From NCBI GenBank assembly GCA_900551595.1, contig URWR01000092.1:1-6681 (forward strand): a stretch of DNA of 6,681 bases, written 5' to 3'. The notes under the pieces are model-generated. The model ran no database searches. It was not told the DNA's origin and saw only the letters and a list, made by a program, of their open reading frames with translations. The stretch is from an uncultured Coriobacteriaceae bacterium. GTDB taxonomy: Bacteria > Actinomycetota > Coriobacteriia > Coriobacteriales > Atopobiaceae. Below, piece by piece: positions 1-4,661 of this stretch (the stretch's first letter is position 1; each line of letters begins with the position of its first letter). The position numbers and the translations under genes were made by a program.

Positions 1-643
1 TGAGCAAAGTTGAACCGTTACCGCGCCCAGCGCTTTTGCCATCCACAAGAACGACAGAGGTGAATGTTGGGCTATGGGCAGGCCCCTCTTGGCCTATCAG
101 CTTATATGACGGGGCACATTTAAAATCCCGCTGTGTAACCTCTTGCAGCAAGGATTTAGGACTTTCCGCCGTCGCTGCGAGATGACGAGACATGCGCGGC
201 TCTAAGGTGCGCTCGACAAAAGCATGTGCTGGCTCAGCACCACCATCGAGATACAAAGCGCCGACTACCGCTTCATAGACATTTTCAAGAGCTGAATGCA
301 TACCGCGGGCATGAGTACCGCGCTCTGACCCACCAAAAATAATGCATTCGCCAAGTCCAAGTTCACCTGCAACCTCAGAAAGCATGTTTCCTGAAACGAG
401 CGCTATTTTCATACGAGTAAGACAACCCTCGTCCATATCGTGATAGCGCTCAAATAAGTCGGTCGCAACAAGGGCACCTAAAATGGAGTCGCCAAGAAAT
501 TCAAGGCGCTCATAAGAGCACCAAATAGGCTCACCTTCTACAGCCGAAGGATGCGTAATGGCACTCTGTGCAAGGGCCTTGTCTTTAAATACATAGTTTG
601 TAATCTGCTCAAGCCGATCGATCTGTGAAATACGTGACGCCAC
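1..643 (-). CDS. rnc: Ribonuclease III, 3' end outside window
   Basis: Double-strand-specific endoribonuclease that processes rRNA precursors and structured mRNAs in the cytoplasm. The first 214 codons are visible, starting at a GTG (643-641) six bases after an AAGGAG that overlaps the acpP stop codon. The nuclease signature ERLEFLGDSIL covers residues 45-55, a DEG motif holds E72, and the second metal-site helix SALENVYEAVVGALYLDGG covers 117-135. A double-stranded-RNA-binding domain begins near residue 165 (SPKSLLQEVTQRDF) and runs off the window edge. The reading aligns without gaps to E. coli RNase III from E38 to E117 with an offset of 7. E45, E48, D52, E72, E107 and E124 are kept, but the residue matching the metal ligand D114 is Asn (N121). 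Family identity is certain; the effect of N121 is unknown. The short distance to acpP indicates one operon with plsX and acpP. Confidence 0.96.
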   Translation of the reverse strand, partial: MASRISQIDRLEQITNYVFKDKALAQSAITHPSAVEGEPIWCSYERLEFLGDSILGALVATDLFERYHDMDEGCLTRMKIALVSGNMLSEVAGELGLGECIIFGGSERGTHARGMHSALENVYEAVVGALYLDGGAEPAHAFVERTLEPRMSRHLAATAESPKSLLQEVTQRDFKCAPSYKLIGQEGPAHSPTFTSVVLVDGKSAGRGNGSTLL

Positions 644-649
644 AAGCGA

Positions 650-655
650 CTCCTT
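650..655 (-). promoter_or_regulatory. Shine-Dalgarno site for rnc
   Basis: AAGGAG lies six bases before the GTG start of rnc and overlaps the TAA stop of acpP. It settles the rnc start, because no ATG in frame gives a full-length nuclease domain, and suggests translational coupling to acpP. Confidence 0.75.
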
Positions 656-890
656 ACTGAGCCGCAGCAATAGCATCTACTGCATCATGAACAGTTATGA
701 TCGACGAAAGCTGACTCTCATCAAAGGCCATGCCGAATTCATCTTCCATGCTGGTGACAAGCTCCAACATGTCAAATGAGTCCGCATTGAGACTGGCAAA
801 CGTAGTGTCTTCATTTACCGATGAGGCATCTACGCCCAACGTCTCGGAAACAAGCTGGATAACCGTATCAAGTATGGCTGCGCGATCCAT
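654..890 (-). CDS. acpP: Acyl carrier protein
   Basis: Small acidic carrier (78 residues) that holds growing fatty acyl chains on a 4'-phosphopantetheine arm in the cytoplasm. The attachment site is S38 in LNADSFDMLELV, residues 34-45. Most ACPs read DSL here; this one reads DSF. The rest fits the four-helix family: an acidic helix II with EDEFG at 49-53 and a final helix ending in DAVDAIAAAQ. The frame stays open upstream to 917, but the ATG at 890 is chosen because AAGGAGGG sits seven bases before it and the protein then starts at the usual family position. plsX upstream uses acyl-ACP as substrate, so the neighbours are functionally linked. It could serve a specialised pathway, but the plsX-acpP-rnc context favours the housekeeping fatty acid ACP. 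Confidence 0.95.
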   Translation of the reverse strand: MDRAAILDTVIQLVSETLGVDASSVNEDTTFASLNADSFDMLELVTSMEDEFGMAFDESQLSSIITVHDAVDAIAAAQ

Positions 891-897
891 ACGCGCT

Positions 898-905
898 CCC
901 TCCTT
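898..905 (-). promoter_or_regulatory. Shine-Dalgarno site for acpP
   Basis: A strong AAGGAGGG seven bases before the ATG at 890. It rules out the in-frame start at 917, which would add nine residues not seen in the ACP family. Confidence 0.75.
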
Positions 906-947
906 CTTTCTGCACATTTATGCAGCAATGTCAGGTTCTACTTCCCG

Positions 948-953
948 ATTGTA
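948..953 (-). promoter_or_regulatory. Candidate -10 element ahead of acpP
   Basis: TACAAT differs from the consensus -10 at one base and lies about 58 bases before the acpP start, just after the plsX stop. I see no good -35 hexamer at 16-18 bases upstream. A separate promoter would suit acpP, which is usually needed in large amounts, but this is a weak call from one hexamer. Confidence 0.25.
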
Positions 954-966
954 CTCATACCCAACT

Positions 967-1950
967 CTAGGAAGCGATATATGCTGCAATGCGCTCAACA
1001 AGCCCATTACGAACGGCAGCGGCAGTAGCGAGTGTGCCATTCATAACAGCCGTTGCACTAGTGGCGCCATGACCGATCAAAACGGGAGCCTTCAAACCAA
1101 GAAGAATGGCACCGCCATGAGCATCTCCAGAAAGATCTTTGGCAATGTCTTTTACTGCCGGCTTAAGAAGACCTGCTCCCAATAAATAGCGCTTCGATTC
1201 ATTCGCTGCATTGCGCAGGCGGCCAATGAGGTACTTTGCCGTACCTTCGATGGTTTTAAGAGCAATATTGCCCGTAAATCCATCGCAGACAATAACATCA
1301 AAATCACCCATAAGCAGATCATTGCCTTCGCAATTGCCCACAAAACCACAGTCTGCAGCAGCAAGTGCATCATGATAAGCAATAACTGTTTCAGAGCCCT
1401 TTGTATCTTCGGATCCGTTTGAGAGCAGAGCCACACGAGCATTTTCTATACCAAGTGCAACATGTGCATAGGCGGCTCCCATACGTGCAAACTGCACAAT
1501 TACCTCTGGACGACAATCGGCGTTTGCTCCAAGGTCAAGCACTACCTTTTCTCGACCTGCAGCTGCAGGAAATGCAACAGCAATAGCAGGTCGCTTAACA
1601 CCTTTGATGCGGCCAACTTTAAGCGTGGAAGCTACAAGCATAGCGCCAGTAGAACCTGCAGAGAAAAAGCCATCTGCTTCGCCAGCACGTACTGCCTCGC
1701 ATGCACGAACAATACTTGAATCGGTCTTTGTGCGTACAGCCTCAGCAGGATGCTCCCCCATGCCGATAACTTCAGTAGTTACAAGTGCACGAGCCTTCGT
1801 ATGAGAGGCGCAGAAGGGTTGGACAACCTCTTCATTTCCGGCTACCAAAACCTCGAGATCTGAATCTGCTTCAAGAGCACGAGCAATGCCCTCAAGTACA
1901 ACCTCAGGACGCTCATCTCCGCCCATAGCATCTACGCAAATGGTGGTCAT
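967..1950 (-). CDS. plsX: Phosphate acyltransferase PlsX
   Basis: Makes acyl-phosphate from acyl-ACP and inorganic phosphate. PlsY uses the product to acylate glycerol-3-phosphate, the first step of phospholipid synthesis, and PlsX acts at the inner face of the membrane. The 327 residues match the usual length. Visible family motifs are VDAMGGD at 6-12, HPAEAVRTKTDSSIV at 67-81, SAGSTGAM at 97-104, VLDLGAN at 137-143, EGNDLLMGDFDVIVCDGFTG at 208-227 and GHGATS at 293-298. The ATG at 1950 gives the expected start, with AAGGA five bases upstream and a second GGAGG slightly further away. It is cut off from rpmF by a terminator and preceded by a perfect inverted repeat, so it probably heads a plsX-acpP-rnc transcript. 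The fabD and fabG genes that often lie between plsX and acpP in Firmicutes are absent here. Confidence 0.97.
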   Translation of the reverse strand: MTTICVDAMGGDERPEVVLEGIARALEADSDLEVLVAGNEEVVQPFCASHTKARALVTTEVIGMGEHPAEAVRTKTDSSIVRACEAVRAGEADGFFSAGSTGAMLVASTLKVGRIKGVKRPAIAVAFPAAAGREKVVLDLGANADCRPEVIVQFARMGAAYAHVALGIENARVALLSNGSEDTKGSETVIAYHDALAAADCGFVGNCEGNDLLMGDFDVIVCDGFTGNIALKTIEGTAKYLIGRLRNAANESKRYLLGAGLLKPAVKDIAKDLSGDAHGGAILLGLKAPVLIGHGATSATAVMNGTLATAAAVRNGLVERIAAYIAS

Positions 1951-1966
1951 GGCTTTCCTTCCCTCC

Positions 1967-1983
1967 TCGCGTTATGTACGCGA
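1967..1983. promoter_or_regulatory. 17-bp perfect inverted repeat, possible plsX operator
   Basis: TCGCGT and ACGCGA arms of six bases flank a five-base centre (1973-1977). The repeat ends directly next to the GGAGG ahead of plsX and begins 11 bases after the T-run of the rpmF terminator. Size and symmetry suit a dimeric repressor. It could equally form an RNA hairpin beside the ribosome binding site. It does not resemble the AT-rich FapR site of Bacillus. No clear promoter hexamers can be placed around it, so the role is inferred from position alone. Confidence 0.45.
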
Positions 1984-1994
1984 ACAATTCATAC

Positions 1995-2027
1995 AAAAAA
2001 GAGACCGACCCCAGAAGGGCCGGCCTC
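1995..2027 (-). terminator. Intrinsic terminator after rpmF
   Basis: On the minus strand an 11-bp stem (GAGGCCGGCCC with GGGTCGGTCTC, two G-T pairs) closes a five-base loop and is followed directly by six Ts. It lies 22 bases past the rpmF stop. This is the clearest terminator in the window and divides the ribosomal part of the cluster from plsX-acpP-rnc. Partial read-through is possible. Confidence 0.88.
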
Positions 2028-2049
2028 CCGGGCCGTGCATACGTTTTCG

Positions 2050-2229
2050 TTACTCAGTAACGATTACCTCACGGTCGCGATAGTGGCCGCAATTGGGGCA
2101 TACGCGATGCGGGAGCTTTGTAGCACCACACTGCGGGCAAACAGAACGAGCGGGCGCATCAAGCCTGCTGTTAGCCGAACGGCGAGTGTGAGTGGCACCG
2201 CGGCCCTTCTTTTGCTTAGGAACTGCCAT
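2050..2229 (-). CDS. rpmF: 50S ribosomal protein L32, zinc-ribbon form
   Basis: Structural protein of the large ribosomal subunit, 59 residues. It begins with the family hallmark MAVPKQKKG, followed by a basic stretch (THTRRSANSR) that would contact 23S rRNA. It carries a complete four-cysteine zinc ribbon, CPQC at 31-34 and CPNC at 44-47, so it is the zinc-binding (C+) type. The frame is open to 2280, but the second of two adjacent ATGs (2229) is chosen because the mature family sequence starts there and AGAGAGG lies six bases before it. The DUF177 gene lies upstream, a pairing found across many bacteria, and a terminator follows. The 146-base spacer before it holds a candidate promoter and a hairpin, so rpmF may have its own regulation. 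Confidence 0.97.
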   Translation of the reverse strand: MAVPKQKKGRGATHTRRSANSRLDAPARSVCPQCGATKLPHRVCPNCGHYRDREVIVTE

Positions 2230-2235
2230 CATGAA

Positions 2236-2242
2236 CCTCTCT
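2236..2242 (-). promoter_or_regulatory. Shine-Dalgarno site for rpmF
   Basis: AGAGAGG is six bases from the ATG at 2229 but only three from the ATG at 2232. The spacing and the MAVPK start of L32 both favour 2229. Confidence 0.6.
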
Positions 2243-2265
2243 AACAACGTCCTTGAAGATAGCGA

Positions 2266-2286
2266 GCGGACGATGCGCACGCCCGC
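2266..2286 (-). other. Hairpin in the rpmF leader
   Basis: On the minus strand GCGGGCG pairs with CGTCCGC over seven base pairs (one G-T), closing a seven-base loop that contains the palindrome TGCGCA. It ends 36 bases before the rpmF start. No T-run follows, so it is not a terminator. It could be a leader structure for control of L32 or a stability element; the function is unknown. Confidence 0.4.
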
Positions 2287-2304
2287 AACGAATCACAGCA
2301 GACG

Positions 2305-2313
2305 ATAGTACCA
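2305..2313 (-). promoter_or_regulatory. Candidate extended -10 promoter for rpmF
   Basis: TGGTACTAT on the minus strand combines the TGn extension with a -10-like hexamer, matching four of six consensus bases. Transcription from it would start near 2298 and give a leader of about 70 bases containing the hairpin at 2266-2286. There is no good -35 box. It lies in the only sizeable gap of the cluster, which supports the idea, but the call is tentative. Confidence 0.3.
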
Positions 2314-2324
2314 CATATTGCGGT

Positions 2325-2348
2325 ATTTGTGTGTTTCTCAGCACAAAT
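2325..2348 (-). repeat. Inverted repeat downstream of the DUF177 gene
   Basis: ATTTGTG and CACAAAT form perfect seven-base arms around a ten-base loop, 27 bases after the DUF177 stop. The stem is AT-rich and has no T-run after it, so it is unlikely to stop transcription alone. It may be a protein-binding site upstream of the candidate rpmF promoter or a chance hairpin. Confidence 0.3.
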
Positions 2349-2375
2349 CTCCAGCTTCACACAACAAGCACGATT

Positions 2376-2942
2376 TTACTCGTTTGACTCGTCTTCACCG
2401 AGTTGAAGATTGCGCAAAACTGCGAATGGACTCTCTTCGAGCTCCTTCTCTTCTTGTTGCTTGGCACACCCACAGTCACCCTCATTAAGATTTGCTCCAC
2501 AAATTGGACACAAACCTTTACAGTCAGGGCGGCAAAGAACGATATAGGGCGTTTCCATGAGCAAGGCACTGAGAAGTGCTTCGGACAGGTCGATCGTATC
2601 GTCATCTGAGATGAGCGAATAATCGACATCGTCCTCTTCGTCCTCAGAAAAAGCTTCTTCAGGCTCTTCAAAGAGATAGTATTCATCCACCTCTGCAGAA
2701 ACATCAAAGGCAGCAGGATCGAGACACCGGTCGCACACACCTTCTACATGTGCATGCAAAATACCAGTGGCCAAAATACCATCACCAGCATTGGTAAGCA
2801 CGAGGTTATACGATGCCCCATCGGGCAAAGTGAAGGTACGACCGCCCATTTCGTACGACGACAGATCTAAAGTGCCCGAGACGGTAATCGACTCACCAGG
2901 CGCTTCTAGACGATCATCCACACGAACAATGATAGGTTCCAT
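2376..2942 (-). CDS. DUF177/YceD family protein
   Basis: Member of the family that includes E. coli YceD and Bacillus YlbN, linked to 23S rRNA accumulation and large-subunit production; the precise activity is not established. From the ATG at 2942 it has 188 residues. Two cysteine clusters are visible: CDRC at 70-73, and a second with C137, C141, C145, C148, C157 and C159, containing CKGLCPICG at 141-149. Both are family hallmarks and could bind zinc. A strongly acidic segment covers about 92-117. The start is uncertain: a GTG at 2951 would add three residues, but AGGGG (2958-2954) is only two bases from it and 11 from the ATG. The gene follows the coiled-coil gene by 14 bases and precedes rpmF, the usual neighbour of this family. 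Confidence 0.9.
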   Translation of the reverse strand: MEPIIVRVDDRLEAPGESITVSGTLDLSSYEMGGRTFTLPDGASYNLVLTNAGDGILATGILHAHVEGVCDRCLDPAAFDVSAEVDEYYLFEEPEEAFSEDEEDDVDYSLISDDDTIDLSEALLSALLMETPYIVLCRPDCKGLCPICGANLNEGDCGCAKQQEEKELEESPFAVLRNLQLGEDESNE

Positions 2943-2956
2943 AGCAAACACAACCC

Positions 2957-3454
2957 CTACCAGGGCACATTGTTGGAAGTATTACGCGGACCAGAATTCT
3001 CATCCAATGTCTGGCGTACTCTCGAAACCGTGCCGGTAAGCGACTTGAGATTTTCCTCAAGATGCTCGAGCACAGATTCTGCATATTCCTCGGCGTTATA
3101 ACGCGTGTCGCGCTCATACTGCTGCGCCTGGTCACGAATATCATCAGCCTGCTGCTGCGCAAGACGAACGATTTCCTGATCGCCAGCAAGAATCATAGCC
3201 TGCTGCTGAGCGTCGGCCACAATAGAATCAGCCTGCTGCTGCGCATGAGCGATAATCTCGCTCTGCTCTTTTACAATACGGCGAGCATCGGCAAATTCCT
3301 GGGGAAATACCCGACGAATCTCATCCAGGATCTCATAGATATCCTGCGCATCGATGATCTTTTTCTGTCCACCACCCGTAAGCGGAGTCTTGCCTTCGCT
3401 CACAATGGCCTCAAGCTCGTCAACCAAGCTCTCGATTTCCTCACCCGGCTGCAT
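2957..3454 (-). CDS. DivIVA/SepIVA-like coiled-coil protein
   Basis: A 165-residue cytoplasmic protein without signal peptide or membrane segment. Residues 1-25 are acidic and helical, 26-50 contain a short linker (TGGGQKK) and a helix IDAQDIYEILDEIRRVFP, and about 50-150 form one long alpha-helical coiled coil rich in Ala, Gln and Glu. Within it AQQQA recurs at 71, 82 and 99 in 11-residue units. The C-terminal tail (151-165) is polar and likely disordered. Such proteins are often annotated as DivIVA-domain or ATPase-like. Its place before the DUF177 gene matches that of mycobacterial sepIVA (Rv2927c), a septum-associated DivIVA-domain protein, so a role in division or envelope growth is a reasonable inference, not shown by a catalytic motif. 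The ATG at 3454 is chosen over the upstream GTG at 3484 because of the AAAGGAG before it. Confidence 0.75.
   Translation of the reverse strand: MQPGEEIESLVDELEAIVSEGKTPLTGGGQKKIIDAQDIYEILDEIRRVFPQEFADARRIVKEQSEIIAHAQQQADSIVADAQQQAMILAGDQEIVRLAQQQADDIRDQAQQYERDTRYNAEEYAESVLEHLEENLKSLTGTVSRVRQTLDENSGPRNTSNNVPW
3147..3241 (-). repeat. Three copies of an 11-bp in-frame repeat
   Basis: CAGCAGCAGGC on the minus strand occurs at 3231-3241, 3198-3208 and 3147-3157. Offsets of 33 and 51 bases are multiples of three, so the copies encode the recurring AQQQA of the coiled coil. This is a coding repeat, not a CRISPR or an intergenic element. Confidence 0.8.
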
Positions 3455-3461
3455 TGAAGGT

Positions 3462-3468
3462 CTCCTTT
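3462..3468 (-). promoter_or_regulatory. Shine-Dalgarno site for the coiled-coil gene
   Basis: AAAGGAG lies seven bases before the ATG at 3454 and inside the longer reading from the GTG at 3484, which makes the shorter protein the likely product. Confidence 0.7.
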
Positions 3469-3492
3469 CGTGAGGATCTCGCACCCATCCAA

Positions 3493-3515
3493 TAGCCCGG
3501 ACAAGCGCCAGGCCA
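3493..3515 (-). other. Hairpin between coaD and the coiled-coil gene
   Basis: On the minus strand TGGCCTGG pairs with CCGGGCTA over eight positions (two G-T pairs) around a seven-base loop. It starts 10 bases past the coaD stop. No T-run follows, so it is at best a weak terminator or an mRNA processing or stability element at the boundary between the two gene groups. Confidence 0.35.
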
Positions 3516-3525
3516 ACTAATTCTT

Positions 3526-4080
3526 TTACGATAGCAGCGTATCAGATTTTCGCCCATAACGCTCACGTAGACGTTGCTCTACAACCGGTGGCACAAGCAA
3601 ATCAAGCGGTCCAGCAAACGCAGCAAGCTCTCGAACTATCGAAGAAGAGATAAATCCGAGTTCAGGACTGGACATAACATAAATGCTTTCGAGGTCGGGA
3701 GCAAGTCGGGCATTAAGATCTGCCTGCTGTAATTCATATTCAAAATCAGTTGTTGCTCGCAAACCCTTCACAACAGCTCCTGCACCCACCTCATGGCAAA
3801 AATCTACCAACAGGCCAGTAAGCGGTGCCACATCCACGCGCTCTGTGGGTCCACAAGCAACGCCCTCTTGAATAAGAGCTTCACGGACCATATCCATACG
3901 TTCATCAAGCGTAAATACCGGCCCTGTGCCATTCTTTCCCTGAGAGGAAGCCACCGCCACGGTTACCTTTGAGAAAAGACGGCTAGCACGAACAATTACA
4001 TCAAGATGGCCAAAGGTAACCGGATCAAATGTGCCCGGTACTACCGCATGAACAATATCGGAACCCAAAGGGCGTCTCAT
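3526..4080 (-). CDS. coaD: Phosphopantetheine adenylyltransferase
   Basis: Joins 4'-phosphopantetheine with ATP to give dephospho-CoA and pyrophosphate, the penultimate step of coenzyme A synthesis in the cytoplasm. The 184 residues carry the nucleotidyltransferase signature PGTFDPVTFGHLDVI at 15-29 with the TxGH catalytic element T22-H25 (H25 matches E. coli H18), KGLRATTDFEYE at 105-116 and the ATP-binding ISSSIVRE at 144-151. The protein has a few more N-terminal residues than E. coli CoaD and a short polar tail. The ATG overlaps the rsmD stop (ATGA), with AAGGAG seven bases upstream, so translation is coupled to rsmD. The rsmD-coaD pair is conserved in many bacteria. CoA made here also supplies the prosthetic group of the ACP encoded downstream. 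Confidence 0.97.
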   Translation of the reverse strand: MRRPLGSDIVHAVVPGTFDPVTFGHLDVIVRASRLFSKVTVAVASSQGKNGTGPVFTLDERMDMVREALIQEGVACGPTERVDVAPLTGLLVDFCHEVGAGAVVKGLRATTDFEYELQQADLNARLAPDLESIYVMSSPELGFISSSIVRELAAFAGPLDLLVPPVVEQRLRERYGRKSDTLLS

Positions 4081-4661
4081 TGTTCCACTCCTTCCACACG
4101 GAGAAGGTCGATATGTGTAGAGCCATAACGCTTAGAAGAAATGGGCATCAACAGAGGCATCTGAAGCGTTTTGTTTTGTTCAGCACGCTCATAGAGAACA
4201 AGTGAACCTTCTGTAAGGGACCCATGTTCCATAAGCGAAGCAATAAGTTGCGCGAGATCTTCTGGATCAGTTGCGTAAGGTGGATCGAGCAACACAATTT
4301 GAAAAGGAGCACCAGGAAGAGAACCGCGAGCACTCAAACGAAATATATCTCCTGAAAGCACCCGAGCTTCTGGAGAGCGTACATCCAGCTGAGTAAGATT
4401 GCGACGGACAACCGCTGCGCTTTTACGGTTCATTTCAACAAACGTTGCTGAGGCAGCTCCACGAGAGAGCAACTCAATTCCGAGACCACCGGATCCGGCA
4501 AAAGCATCGAGAACATGGACAGAAGTGAGCGAGAGACCACACGCTGCAAGCACCATTGAAGCCATTGCCTCACGAACGCGATCGGTCGTTGGACGAGTTA
4601 CTCCCCTACCTTCAGGAGCGTCTAAATGCCTGCCGCGCCAACGTCCACCAATAACCCTCAT
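4077..4661 (-). CDS. rsmD: 16S rRNA (guanine-966-N2)-methyltransferase
   Basis: Transfers a methyl group from S-adenosylmethionine to N2 of G966 in 16S rRNA (E. coli numbering), late in small-subunit assembly. The 194 residues show the N-terminal RNA-contacting motif MRVIGGRWRGRHL at 1-13, TRPTTDRVREA at 22-32, the SAM-binding loop LDAFAGSGGLG at 51-61 and the catalytic DPPY at 126-129. Two starts are possible: a TTG at 4664 and the ATG at 4661. The ATG is preferred because the TTG would leave no space after GGAGGG (4670-4665). The ATG shares its first base with the recG stop (TGATG), so the two genes are probably coupled by re-initiation; the 3' end overlaps coaD in the same manner. Confidence 0.95.
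   Translation of the reverse strand: MRVIGGRWRGRHLDAPEGRGVTRPTTDRVREAMASMVLAACGLSLTSVHVLDAFAGSGGLGIELLSRGAASATFVEMNRKSAAVVRRNLTQLDVRSPEARVLSGDIFRLSARGSLPGAPFQIVLLDPPYATDPEDLAQLIASLMEHGSLTEGSLVLYERAEQNKTLQMPLLMPISSKRYGSTHIDLLRVEGVEQ

Noticed and set aside
730..1185. Open frame of 151 codons on the plus strand
   Set aside because: It runs antisense across acpP, the gap and the end of plsX, and its product is a low-complexity Ser/Thr-rich sequence typical of a shadow frame.
2230..2280. Longer L32 with a 17-residue N-terminal extension
   Set aside because: L32 proteins begin at MAVPK; the ribosome binding site spacing also supports 2229.
3147..3241. Regularly repeated 11-bp unit as a possible CRISPR array
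   Set aside because: Repeats are too short, unevenly spaced by multiples of three and fully explained by coiled-coil codons.
3062..3457. Open frame of 131 codons on the plus strand
   Set aside because: Its Leu-rich product arises from reading the Gln/Glu-rich coiled-coil gene backwards; it looks like a membrane protein only for that reason.
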